Below the pieces are notes generated by a model, which saw only the letters and a list, made by a program, of their open reading frames with translations, had not been told where the DNA came from and did not search any database. Positions 43,023-50,923 of a DNA stretch of 54,433 nt are shown here, one piece after another. The position numbers and the translations under genes were made by a program. The stretch is from Actinomycetes bacterium. GTDB taxonomy: Bacteria > Actinomycetota > Actinomycetes > Actinomycetales > Microbacteriaceae. The stretch lies in NCBI GenBank assembly GCA_023450335.1, contig JAEXHA010000023.1, positions 1-54,433 of the forward strand. The letters are read 5' to 3'. The stretch's first letter is position 1; each line of letters starts with the position of its first letter.

Positions 43023-45101
43023 TCAGACGTCGATCGCCTCACGGTTGAGACTGTCGGCCGACGACACGATGAAGTCGCGCCGCGGCGCCACGTCGCTGCC
43101 CATGAGCAGTTCGAACACGCGGGCGGCGCCTTCGGCGTCCTCCACGCGCACGCGCCGCAACAGCCTGCCCGACCGGTCCATCGTCGTCTCGGCAAGCTGA
43201 TCGGCATCCATCTCGCCCAGGCCCTTGTAACGCTGCACCGGCTCCTGCCAGCGCCGCCCCGACTTCTGGATCTTCGCCAGCAACGCGTGCAGTTCCTTCT
43301 CGCTGTACGTGTAGATGGTCTCGTTCGGCTTCGAACCGGGGTTGACCACGACGACGCGGTGCAGCGGCGGGACGGCCGCGTACACACGGCCTGCTTCGAT
43401 GAGGGGGCGCATGTAGCGGAAGAACAGCGTCAGCAGCAGGGTGCGGATGTGTGCGCCGTCGACGTCGGCGTCGCTCATCAAGATGATCTTGCCGTAGCGG
43501 GCCGCGTCAAGGTCGAAGGTGCGCCCTGAGCCGGCGCCGACGGTCTGGATGATCGCAGCGCACTCCGCGTTGGAGAGCATGTCGCTGATGGAGGCCTTCT
43601 GCACGTTGAGGATCTTGCCGCGGATCGGCAGCAGCGCCTGGAACTCGCTGTTGCGAGCGTGTTTGGCGGTGCCGAGCGCGGAGTCGCCCTCGACGATGAA
43701 CAGCTCCGACTGTGAGACGTCTTGCGTGCGGCAGTCGGCGAGTTTCACCGGCAGCGATGACGATTCGAGCGCGTTCTTGCGCCGCTGGGTCTCCTTGTGC
43801 GTGCGCGCCGAGATACGCGCCTTCATCTCCGAGACGACCTTCTCCAGCAGCTGTGCGCTCTGGGCCTTGTCCTCGCGCTTGGTCGAGGACAAGCGCGCCG
43901 TCAGCTCCTGGGTGACCACGCTCTGCACGATCTGCCGCACGGCGGGGGTGCCCAGCACCTCTTTGGTCTGCCCTTCGAACTGCGGCTCGGGCAGACGCAC
44001 GGTGAGCACCGCCGACAGGCCCGCGAGGATGTCGTCCTTCTCGAGCTTGTCGGTGCCGACCTTCAGGCGTCGCGCGTTCTGGTCCACCTGACTGCGCAGC
44101 ACCTTCATGAGCCCGGCCTCGAAACCCTGCTGGTGCGTACCGCCCTTCGGAGTGGCGATGATGTTCGCGAATGATCGCGTGACCGTCTCGTAGCCGGTCC
44201 CCCAGCGCACCGCGATGTCGACCTCGCAGGTGCGCTCCACCTCGGTGGGCACCATGGCCCCACCGGGCTGCAGCACCGGGACCGTCTCGGTGAAGGTGCC
44301 GGTGCCGCTGAGACGCCACACGCTCGTGACCGGCGCATCCGTGGCGAGGAACTCCGCGAACTCGGAGATGCCCCCGTCGAACCGGTAGCTCGTCTCGACC
44401 CGCTCCGCATCGCTGCCGGCGCGCTCGTCGATGATGACGATCTCCAGCCCTGGCACCAGGAAGGCCGTCTGACGAGCCCGCTGGATCAGCTCGTCCAGGT
44501 GGAATCCGGCATCCTTTGTGAAGATCTGCCGATCGGCCCAGTAGCGGATGCGCGAGCCGGTCACGCCCTTGGCGACCTTGCCGATGACCCGCAACTCGGA
44601 GGACTTCTCGAACGGTGTGAATGCCGCGTCGGGGCTCGGGCCGGCGAACACGCCCGGCTCGCCACGGTGGAACGACATGGCGTACGTCTTGCCACCGCGG
44701 TCGACTTCGACATCGAGACGTTCGGAGAGAGCGTTGACCACCGACGCGCCGACGCCGTGGAGGCCACCGGAGGCCGCGTACGAGCCGCCGCCGAACTTGC
44801 CGCCGGCATGGAGCTTCGTGAACACGACCTCGACGCCGGTCAGCCCGGTGCGAGGCTCGACGTCGATCGGGATGCCCCGGGCGCGATCGCGCACCTCGAC
44901 ACTGCCGTCGGCGTGGAGTGCGATCTCGATCCGGTCGCCGTGGCCGCCCAGCGCCTCGTCGACAGCGTTGTCGATGATCTCCCACAGGCAGTGCATGAGA
45001 CCGCGCGAGTCGGTGGAGCCGATGTACATGCCGGGCCGCTTGCGGACGGCTTCGAGTCCCTCGAGGACCTGCAGATGATGGGCGGAGTACTCGGCGGTCA
45101 C
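43023..45101 (-). CDS. parE: DNA topoisomerase IV subunit B ParE
   Basis: A 692-residue ATPase subunit of topoisomerase IV. GHKL ATPase motifs: EIIDNAVDEALGG, GGLHGVGASVVNALS; TOPRIM metal site: FIVEGDSALGTAKHARN and LMSDADVDGAHIRTLLLTLFFRYM. The start GTG 45101 has GAGG 3 nt upstream and TACGCT slightly further up. The GyrB-like length and absence of a gyrA neighbour, with parC 2.4 kb away, support ParE. Confidence 0.94.
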   Translation of the reverse strand: MTAEYSAHHLQVLEGLEAVRKRPGMYIGSTDSRGLMHCLWEIIDNAVDEALGGHGDRIEIALHADGSVEVRDRARGIPIDVEPRTGLTGVEVVFTKLHAGGKFGGGSYAASGGLHGVGASVVNALSERLDVEVDRGGKTYAMSFHRGEPGVFAGPSPDAAFTPFEKSSELRVIGKVAKGVTGSRIRYWADRQIFTKDAGFHLDELIQRARQTAFLVPGLEIVIIDERAGSDAERVETSYRFDGGISEFAEFLATDAPVTSVWRLSGTGTFTETVPVLQPGGAMVPTEVERTCEVDIAVRWGTGYETVTRSFANIIATPKGGTHQQGFEAGLMKVLRSQVDQNARRLKVGTDKLEKDDILAGLSAVLTVRLPEPQFEGQTKEVLGTPAVRQIVQSVVTQELTARLSSTKREDKAQSAQLLEKVVSEMKARISARTHKETQRRKNALESSSLPVKLADCRTQDVSQSELFIVEGDSALGTAKHARNSEFQALLPIRGKILNVQKASISDMLSNAECAAIIQTVGAGSGRTFDLDAARYGKIILMSDADVDGAHIRTLLLTLFFRYMRPLIEAGRVYAAVPPLHRVVVVNPGSKPNETIYTYSEKELHALLAKIQKSGRRWQEPVQRYKGLGEMDADQLAETTMDRSGRLLRRVRVEDAEGAARVFELLMGSDVAPRRDFIVSSADSLNREAIDV

Positions 45102-45204
45102 AATCCTCAAGCGTATCCGCCGTCCCGGGCGGTGGGAGGCAGGACACACACGCCGTCGCCTACCAGAGACCCCGGGACGAGGCGGTGGGTACGCGCACAG
45201 CGAA

Positions 45205-45235
45205 ATGCCCCGCCGGGAGGGCATGATTCCCGGCG
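45205..45235. repeat. Two mutually exclusive inverted repeats upstream of the DUF7455 gene
   Basis: Arms ATGCCC (45205-45210) and GGGCAT (45219-45224) enclose CGCCGGGA. That same CGCCGGGA (45211-45218) pairs with TCCCGGCG (45228-45235). Only one of the two stems can form at a time. They lie in the 202-bp parE-DUF7455 gap, 69-99 nt before the ATG. Confidence 0.55.
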
Positions 45236-45303
45236 TGGCGTGGTTGGATCTGTTGAGATCGCGAAGCGGTCACACCGTTCGATACGCACAAGGAGGACCG
45301 AGC

Positions 45304-45525
45304 ATGAGCACGTCGACCACCACTGAGCCCGGCACCGTCCTCGAGTACCGCCTGACGGCTGCTGACCGTTGCGACGCCTGCGGCGCGCAGGCGTACATCG
45401 CCGCCGAAGTCAACGGCAGCGAGCTGCTGTTCTGCGCGCACCACGGCCACAAGTACGAGGCCAAGCTTCGCGAGGTCGCCACGACCTGGCACGACGAGAC
45501 CGCACGCCTGCTCGAGTCCGTCTGA
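45304..45525 (+). CDS. DUF7455 small zinc-binding protein
   Basis: 73 residues with ADRCDACGAQAYIAA and LLFCAHHGHKYEAKL, four likely zinc ligands (CxxC and CxHH). Actinobacterial family of unknown function found beside parE and sigA genes. AAGGAGG is perfectly placed before ATG 45304, although the frame is open for 33 more codons upstream. Confidence 0.85.
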   Translation: MSTSTTTEPGTVLEYRLTAADRCDACGAQAYIAAEVNGSELLFCAHHGHKYEAKLREVATTWHDETARLLESV

Positions 45526-45579
45526 TCCGCCCGGCGGCTCATCCGCCCGGCATCCGCCCCACGACCGGGGACGCGCGCG

Positions 45580-46593
45580 TCAGAACCCGATCGCGTCCTT
45601 GTACACCGACAGCAACCCGGTGCGCACGCCCGACGCCGACGGCTTGGGCTGGAACACGCTCGAGTTGTGGTTGCCCTCGATGACCACCGGTCCCCCGGGC
45701 GTGAGGGCCAGATCCCAGCCCACGTACGGGGCCTCGGGGGTGCGCCGGGCCAATGCCTCGGCCAACTCGACCACCCGGTCGTACATCGGCACCGTGAAGC
45801 CCACGATCGGGGTCCCGGTCACGGGGTGATCGCGGTACACGTTGCTGTTCTTGTCGACGCCGGGGTACAGCGCGACGCCATCGGCGTCGAGCATCGTGAA
45901 CATGCCGCCCGAGGCGAAGTTGTCGATGACGGCGCCGTTGCCGATGCGCAGCACCGCGGCGAGCAGGTGGACCGTGCCCTGCGGGTCGAGGAAGGTGATC
46001 AGCCGGATCGTGTTGACGCTGTCGGGATAGAGCGCGGCCATGTCGGGGTGCTGCACGATGAACTCATCGATCATCGACTGGCCGTGTGCGGTCACCTCGG
46101 CACGGAACGCAGCCGGATCGGTATCGGGGCCCGTCTCATGCAGGTCGATGCCGCCGCCGCCCTGCCCGTCGTTCGGCTTGGCCAGCACGCGCGGGTGCCG
46201 CGCGAGGAAGCCCGCCAGTTCGGTGTCATCCACGTCACGCAGGTCGATCGACTCGCGACCGAGCAGGTCGGCGTACTCGCGGGCGAACCGCCGCTTGTCC
46301 TCCAGGCGCGCGCGTCCCTCGGCGGTGTTGTACATCTTCGTCACGCGGTACGACTTCGGGTGCGTCATCCAGGTGGCGCGCTCTTTGGCATTGAGCAGGC
46401 GGATGTCCCACACGGCGTAGTCGCGGAAGCCCATGTCGTACTTGACCGAGCACCACAGCATGTCGGCGATGATCACCGGCAGCGGCGCCTTGGAGACCTT
46501 CTGCGTCTGCCGGGCGAACTCGACGAGGTTGCCGGGACGGATGTTGCGCGCCCGATTGAGTAGATACCCCAGACGCACGCGTGCCTGACCCAT
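45580..46593 (-). CDS. Sugar-transfer-associated-type ATP-grasp protein, copy 1
   Basis: A 337-residue ATP-grasp ligase-like protein (ATPgrasp_ST group, typically near surface-polymer genes). The ATP-binding Lys and Gly-loop are in VLAKPNDGQGGGGIDLHE, and the metal-binding Glu/Asn in GGPVVIEGNHNSSVFQPKP. EFIVQHPDMAALYPDSVNTIRLITFLD is shared with the paralogue. Such enzymes join a carboxylate to an amine or similar nucleophile through an acyl phosphate. The substrate is unknown. It follows the paralogue after 19 nt and is last in the sigA operon. ATG 46593 chosen with GAGGAGA upstream. Confidence 0.85.
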   Translation of the reverse strand: MGQARVRLGYLLNRARNIRPGNLVEFARQTQKVSKAPLPVIIADMLWCSVKYDMGFRDYAVWDIRLLNAKERATWMTHPKSYRVTKMYNTAEGRARLEDKRRFAREYADLLGRESIDLRDVDDTELAGFLARHPRVLAKPNDGQGGGGIDLHETGPDTDPAAFRAEVTAHGQSMIDEFIVQHPDMAALYPDSVNTIRLITFLDPQGTVHLLAAVLRIGNGAVIDNFASGGMFTMLDADGVALYPGVDKNSNVYRDHPVTGTPIVGFTVPMYDRVVELAEALARRTPEAPYVGWDLALTPGGPVVIEGNHNSSVFQPKPSASGVRTGLLSVYKDAIGF

Positions 46594-46612
46594 GGATCGA
46601 TTCTCCTCGTGC

Positions 46613-47635
46613 TCAGAACCGCATGGCGGCACGGTAGTGCGGCAGCAGCCCGCGGTGGATGCCGGAGACGGACGGCTTGGACTGGAAGACGCCCGTGTTG
46701 TGGTTGCCCTCGATCACGACGGGGCGGGTGGGCGTGATGGCGATGTCCCAGCCGATGTACGGAAGGGCGGGGACGCGACGCGCCAAACGGTCGATCAGCT
46801 GCAGGATCTCGTCGTAGAGCGGCACCTGGTAGCCCGTGATCGCAACGCCGGTGATCGGGTGCGTCTCGAACGGACGGCCCTCCTCGTCGCTGGCGGCATG
46901 CAGCGCGCGGCCGGCCTCGTCGAGCATCGTGTACATGCCGCCGTTGCTGAAATTGTCGATCACACCGCCGTTGCCGACCTTCAGCACGGCGGCCAGCAGG
47001 TGCACCTGCCCGTCGGGGTCGAGGTAGGTGACCATCCGCAGCGAGTTGACGCTTCTCGGGTACAGGCGCGCCATCTCGGGGTGCTGCACGAGCACCTCTT
47101 CCACGAGCGTCTCGCCCGAGGCGATGAGCTCGTCGCGCAGCGCGGCCACGTCGGTGTCCGCGTCGATGTCACGCATCGTGATGCCGTTGCCGCCGACGCC
47201 GCCGGGGTTCTTCGTGATGACGCGCCGGTGCCGGCCGACGAAGGCCGCGAGCTCGGCGACCTCGGTCGTGGACACGTCGAGCCACTCGCGACCGAGTTCG
47301 TCGCCGAAGCGCTGGGCGAACTCGAGTTTGTCGTCGAAGATGTGCCGCTGCGCATTGTCGTTGAGCCGTCGCGACAGGTGGAACGACTTCGGGTCGGTCA
47401 TATACGTCTTGCGCTCACGACCCTTGAGGATGCGGAAGTCCCACTCCGAATAGTTCTCGAACGTGGTCTCGTAGCGCACGGCGCACCAGGCCATGTCCAG
47501 GGCCACCCACCACACCGGCGCCTTCGACAACTGCGCGGACTGCCGCGCGAACTGCAGGACACGCTCCCGGTCGAACGACGTCACACGCCGCACGAAGAAT
47601 CGCGCGCGACGATACAGGCGGTTCAGCGCTCCCAT
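46613..47635 (-). CDS. Sugar-transfer-associated-type ATP-grasp protein, copy 2
   Basis: 340 residues, clearly paralogous to the downstream gene: VITKNPGGVGGNGITMRD (ATP site), EVLVQHPEMARLYPRSVNSLRMVTYLDPDGQVHLLAAVLKVGNGGVIDNFSNGGM, PYIGWDIAITPTRPVVIEGNHNTGVFQSKPS (metal site). Both copies keep their active-site residues, so both should be active. The N-terminus is basic (LYRRARFFVRR). ATG 47635 lies 2 nt after the CofE-like stop. Confidence 0.85.
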   Translation of the reverse strand: MGALNRLYRRARFFVRRVTSFDRERVLQFARQSAQLSKAPVWWVALDMAWCAVRYETTFENYSEWDFRILKGRERKTYMTDPKSFHLSRRLNDNAQRHIFDDKLEFAQRFGDELGREWLDVSTTEVAELAAFVGRHRRVITKNPGGVGGNGITMRDIDADTDVAALRDELIASGETLVEEVLVQHPEMARLYPRSVNSLRMVTYLDPDGQVHLLAAVLKVGNGGVIDNFSNGGMYTMLDEAGRALHAASDEEGRPFETHPITGVAITGYQVPLYDEILQLIDRLARRVPALPYIGWDIAITPTRPVVIEGNHNTGVFQSKPSVSGIHRGLLPHYRAAMRF

Positions 47636-47637
47636 GA

Positions 47638-48330
47638 TCAGGCCGTGCGGATGATGCCCAGGGGCGTGGACTGATGCCCCTGCCCGAGCGGGTTGTCGCC
47701 GAGGATGCGCACCAGCCGTGCTTCGGCCTGCGCGTCGAGGGTGGAGCCGAGGATGTTGCCCCCGATGTCGTTGATGTCGACGACGGCGACGTCGGCGCCC
47801 ACGAGCGCCTTCAGCCGCCGGGCGACGCCGTCGGGGTCGTCCGGGCCCAGCACGACGGCCTTGTTGTAGGGCGGGATCGTCCCGCTGGTGGGGCCGTCGA
47901 TCGCCCGCGCCTTGTCGCCGGCGATGCGGTAGAAGTCGCCGCGGCGGCCGAACAGCTTGGTGACTGCACTGACGGCGGCGGCGAACACGATGCGCGGTGT
48001 GCCGCATTCGCGCAGCGCCATCTCCATCGTCTCGGGCATGCCCAGGCCGATGCCGTACGGAGTCCGGGTGACGTACTTCGACAGGAACCGCGCGAGCGGG
48101 CGCGGCTGGATCTCATCGAGCGTGTACGAGCGACCCTGCGTGATCGCGACGATCTTCTCGGTCACGAACAGCAGGTCGCCCGGCTGCACGTGACCGGTGG
48201 TGTACTCGGCCACGAGCGCGTCGAGGTCGTCCCCGGGCATCACGACTTGCGTACGCAGCGGAATGCGTGCGTACGCCGTGCCGTCGACGGTGACCTCGAG
48301 CGCCTTGCCCTCGTTGGCCTCCAGGGTCAT
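47638..48330 (-). CDS. CofE-like ligase (coenzyme F420:L-glutamate ligase family)
   Basis: 230 residues matching the F420 gamma-glutamyl ligase fold: GDLLFVTEKIVAITQGRSY (GTP/metal region of CofE), TPYGIGLGMPETMEMALRECG, and VAVVDINDIGGNILGST. True CofE adds glutamates to F420-0. No other F420 gene (cofC, cofD, fbiC) is in the window, and the operon partners are ATP-grasp enzymes, so a different substrate is likely. Its ATG (48330) overlaps the last 4 nt of sigA, coupling it to the primary sigma factor. Confidence 0.8.
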   Translation of the reverse strand: MTLEANEGKALEVTVDGTAYARIPLRTQVVMPGDDLDALVAEYTTGHVQPGDLLFVTEKIVAITQGRSYTLDEIQPRPLARFLSKYVTRTPYGIGLGMPETMEMALRECGTPRIVFAAAVSAVTKLFGRRGDFYRIAGDKARAIDGPTSGTIPPYNKAVVLGPDDPDGVARRLKALVGADVAVVDINDIGGNILGSTLDAQAEARLVRILGDNPLGQGHQSTPLGIIRTA

Positions 48331-49670
48331 TCGAGATAGTCCCGCAGCGACTGCGACCGCGACGGATGCCGGAGCTTGGCCATCGTCTTGGACTCGATCT
48401 GGCGGATCCGCTCACGCGTGACCCCGAACGTGTCGCCGATCTGGTCGAGCGTCTTGGGCTGGCCGTCGCCGAGGCCGAACCGCATGCGGATGACGCCCGC
48501 CTCACGCTCGGACAGCGAATCCAGCAGCGACTCGAGCTGACGCTGCAGCATGGTGAAGCCCACCGCGTCGGCCGGGACGACCGCCTCGGTGTCTTCGATG
48601 AGGTCGCCGAACTCGCTGTCGCCGTCCTCGCCGAGCGGGGTGTGCAGCGAGATGGGCTCACGGCCGTACTTCTGGACCTCGACGACCTTCTCGGGCGTCA
48701 TGTCCAGCTCACGGCTGAGCTCTTCGGGGGTGGGTTCGCGGCCCAGGTCCTGCAGCATTTGGCGCTGCACGCGGGCGAGCTTGTTGATGACTTCGACCAT
48801 GTGCACCGGGATGCGGATGGTGCGCGCCTGGTCGGCCATCGCCCGGGTGATCGCCTGACGGATCCACCACGTCGCGTAGGTCGAGAACTTGAAGCCCTTG
48901 GTGTAGTCGAACTTCTCGACCGCGCGGATCAGGCCCAGGTTGCCTTCCTGGATGAGATCCAGGAACTGCATGCCGCGGCCGGTGTAGCGCTTGGCCAGCG
49001 AGACGACCAGACGCAGGTTGGCGCCCAGCAGGTGACTCTTGGCACGCTGGCCGTCGCGGGCGACCCACTGCAGGTCCAGCCCCAGCTGCGACGACTTCTC
49101 GGTCGCCGACATGTGCGAGAGCTTCTCCTCGGCGAACAGGCCCGCCTCGATGCGCATCGCCAGCTCGACCTCTTCGGCGGCGTTGAGCAGCGGCACCTTG
49201 CCGATCTGCTTCAGGTAGTCCTTGACCGGGTCGGCCGTGGCGCCGGTGATCTGCGTCGAGTAGACGGGGACGTCGTCCTCATCCGAGGACGTGATGCGCA
49301 GAGCACCGGTCGGCAGAGGCTCGGTGAACGCGGGCTTGGCGGCGTCCTCTTCGTCGTCGCTGTCGTCGGCCTTCTCGGTCGTGCCCTCCGCGGACTCGTC
49401 CGCGTCGGTCTCGGCGACCTCGACGTCTTCGTCCTCAGGTGCTTCGTCCTCGTCGTCGGTCTTCTTCCGCGCCTTGGCGGGGGCCGCCTTGGCGGTGGTC
49501 TTCTTCGCCGCGGGCGCAGCCTTCTTGGCGGCGGGTGCCTTCTTCGCCGGAGCCTTCTTCGCGGCGGCCTTCTTCGCGGCGCCTGCCGCAGCAGCCGGCT
49601 TGTTCGCGGTCGTGGTCTCGTCGGCGTCCTCGCCCGTACGCGTACGGCTGGTCTTCGTAGCTGACGTCAC
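48327..49670 (-). CDS. sigA: Primary RNA polymerase sigma factor SigA (RpoD/HrdB)
   Basis: 447 residues. An Ala/Lys-rich then acidic N-terminal extension (about 1-130) is typical of actinobacterial primary sigma factors. Regions 1.2 (ADPVKDYLKQIGKVPLL), 2 (GANLRLVVSLAKRYTGRGMQFLDLIQEGNLGLIRAVEKFDYTKGFKFSTYATWWIRQAITRAMADQARTIRIPVHM), 3 and 4.2 (TLDQIGDTFGVTRERIRQIESKTMAKLRHPSR) are complete. The start is taken as GTG 49670 with GAAAGG upstream; an in-frame ATG at 49712 is an alternative. The 234-bp upstream gap (49671-49904) holds a TTGACA (49725-49730, minus) and a GCGGCGG/CCGCCGC hairpin (49862-49877) near the PAC2 end. Confidence 0.96.
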   Translation of the reverse strand: MTSATKTSRTRTGEDADETTTANKPAAAAGAAKKAAAKKAPAKKAPAAKKAAPAAKKTTAKAAPAKARKKTDDEDEAPEDEDVEVAETDADESAEGTTEKADDSDDEEDAAKPAFTEPLPTGALRITSSDEDDVPVYSTQITGATADPVKDYLKQIGKVPLLNAAEEVELAMRIEAGLFAEEKLSHMSATEKSSQLGLDLQWVARDGQRAKSHLLGANLRLVVSLAKRYTGRGMQFLDLIQEGNLGLIRAVEKFDYTKGFKFSTYATWWIRQAITRAMADQARTIRIPVHMVEVINKLARVQRQMLQDLGREPTPEELSRELDMTPEKVVEVQKYGREPISLHTPLGEDGDSEFGDLIEDTEAVVPADAVGFTMLQRQLESLLDSLSEREAGVIRMRFGLGDGQPKTLDQIGDTFGVTRERIRQIESKTMAKLRHPSRSQSLRDYLE

Positions 49671-49904
49671 GTCGTGCCTTTCACCGGCGGAACCCGCCGG
49701 GTTTTCGGACATTAGTATGACCCTTGTCAAGTCCGGTGACAGCACTGCCAGGCAGTGCGGCCACGATGACAACGGGTCAGATCATTCATTGTCTCATACC
49801 TCGTTCGCGATCCCTGCGCGTGCGCGGGTGTCGCCCGAAAGCCCTCTGCCGAGGCCAACGCGCGGCGGTGCCGCCGCATTCCCTCCGCGGTGGGTGGATG
49901 CCGG

Positions 49905-50831
49905 TCAGTGCCGCGTGCGACGGTCGTCATCTCCGGGCGGGCGCGAGGCGAGGAAGCGCTCCAGCTCCGCGGCCAGCTCATCGGCGCTGGGCAGGTCGCC
50001 GGTGTGGATGATCGGCTGACCGAGGTTCGAGCCGGCCATGTAGGAGTCATACCGCTCTTCCAAGGTCTGCAGCATCGTGGTCAGCTCGGCACTGCCGGCG
50101 ACCTGCGCGCTGACCTTCTCGAGGTACTCCTTGTTCTCGTCGCGCAGCTCTTCGCTCGAGAACACCAGGCCCGTCGCGACGGTGAGACTGTCGAGGACGG
50201 CGATGGCAGCGGCCGGGTACTCGGTGTCGCCCAGGTAATGGGGCACCAACAGCACGAATCCCGCCACCTCCGCGCCGGCGAGGGCGAAGCGCTGCTCGAG
50301 CAGGTGGCCGACCGTGGCCGGCACCTGCGTGTGTGGCTTCCACACCGAGTGCGCGTCCGTGAGCTCGGTACGCGTGCCGCTGACGGTCGTACCCAGCGGC
50401 CGGGTGTGCGGCACCGGCATGGGAATGGCGTGCACCCAGGTGACCGTGGAGACCGACAGTCCCTCGGCCAGTCCGATCACCGTCTCGGTGAACGCATCCC
50501 ACGCGAAGTCCGGCTCGTACCCGGCCAGCAGCACGAACGGGTGACCGAGCGTGTCATGCGCGAGCGAGAGCTCCAGCCGCGGCGGCCGGTAATCGGTCAG
50601 CCGGTCGCCGTCGAAGGTGACGACGGGTCGGCGGGCACGGTAGTCCAGGAGCACATCGGCCGAGAACGACACGATCGGCGCGGCCTCGAGGTCGTCGCGC
50701 AGCAGATCGATGACGCGCGAGACAGCGCTGCCGGCATCCGTGAAACCGGTCAGCATGACGACGAGAGGGAGCCCGGGCGGCACTGGCGGCGCCGACGCGA
50801 CACCCTCGTAAAGAGGACCCGACAAAGGCAT
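49905..50831 (-). CDS. PAC2 family protein (proteasome assembly chaperone-like)
   Basis: A 308-residue member of the PAC2 superfamily: LVVMLTGFTDAGSAVSRVIDLL, VLLDYRARRPVVTFD, HPFVLLAGYEPDFAWDAF, GIPMPVPHTRPLG-type loop (AIPMPVPHTRPLGTTVSGT), LLVPHYLGDTEYPAAAIAVLDSLTVATGL. Widespread in actinobacteria with unknown role; not shown to act on proteasomes. The ATG at 50831 has TACAGT 6 nt upstream (leaderless). Divergent from pepA. Confidence 0.88.
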   Translation of the reverse strand: MPLSGPLYEGVASAPPVPPGLPLVVMLTGFTDAGSAVSRVIDLLRDDLEAAPIVSFSADVLLDYRARRPVVTFDGDRLTDYRPPRLELSLAHDTLGHPFVLLAGYEPDFAWDAFTETVIGLAEGLSVSTVTWVHAIPMPVPHTRPLGTTVSGTRTELTDAHSVWKPHTQVPATVGHLLEQRFALAGAEVAGFVLLVPHYLGDTEYPAAAIAVLDSLTVATGLVFSSEELRDENKEYLEKVSAQVAGSAELTTMLQTLEERYDSYMAGSNLGQPIIHTGDLPSADELAAELERFLASRPPGDDDRRTRH

Positions 50832-50837
50832 AGATCC

Positions 50838-50843
50838 ACTGTA
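50838..50843 (-). promoter_or_regulatory. Candidate -10 box of a leaderless PAC2 promoter
   Basis: TACAGT, 6-nt spacer GGATCT, then ATG of the PAC2 gene. Confidence 0.5.
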
Positions 50844-50910
50844 CGAGGCGTCAGAGCGACCGGGCGCACCGCCGTCGCGCTGACAGCGAACATGACGCGC
50901 AGGTGAAAAC

Positions 50911-50916
50911 TAGGAT
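50911..50916 (+). promoter_or_regulatory. Candidate -10 box of a leaderless pepA promoter
   Basis: TAGGAT, 7-nt spacer GGTCAGC, then ATG 50924. It is the reason for choosing 50924 over the GTG at 50903 or ATG at 50915. Confidence 0.5.
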
Positions 50917-50923
50917 GGTCAGC

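Noticed and set aside
47638..48330. Assignment of the CofE-like gene as a bona fide F420 biosynthesis gene
   Set aside because: No other F420 gene in the window and its partners are ATP-grasp enzymes; only family membership can be claimed.
49713..49730. TTGACA upstream of sigA as a standard -35 box
   Set aside because: No -10 hexamer lies at 16-18 bp spacing downstream; TAATGT is only 10 bp away, so the promoter could not be defined.
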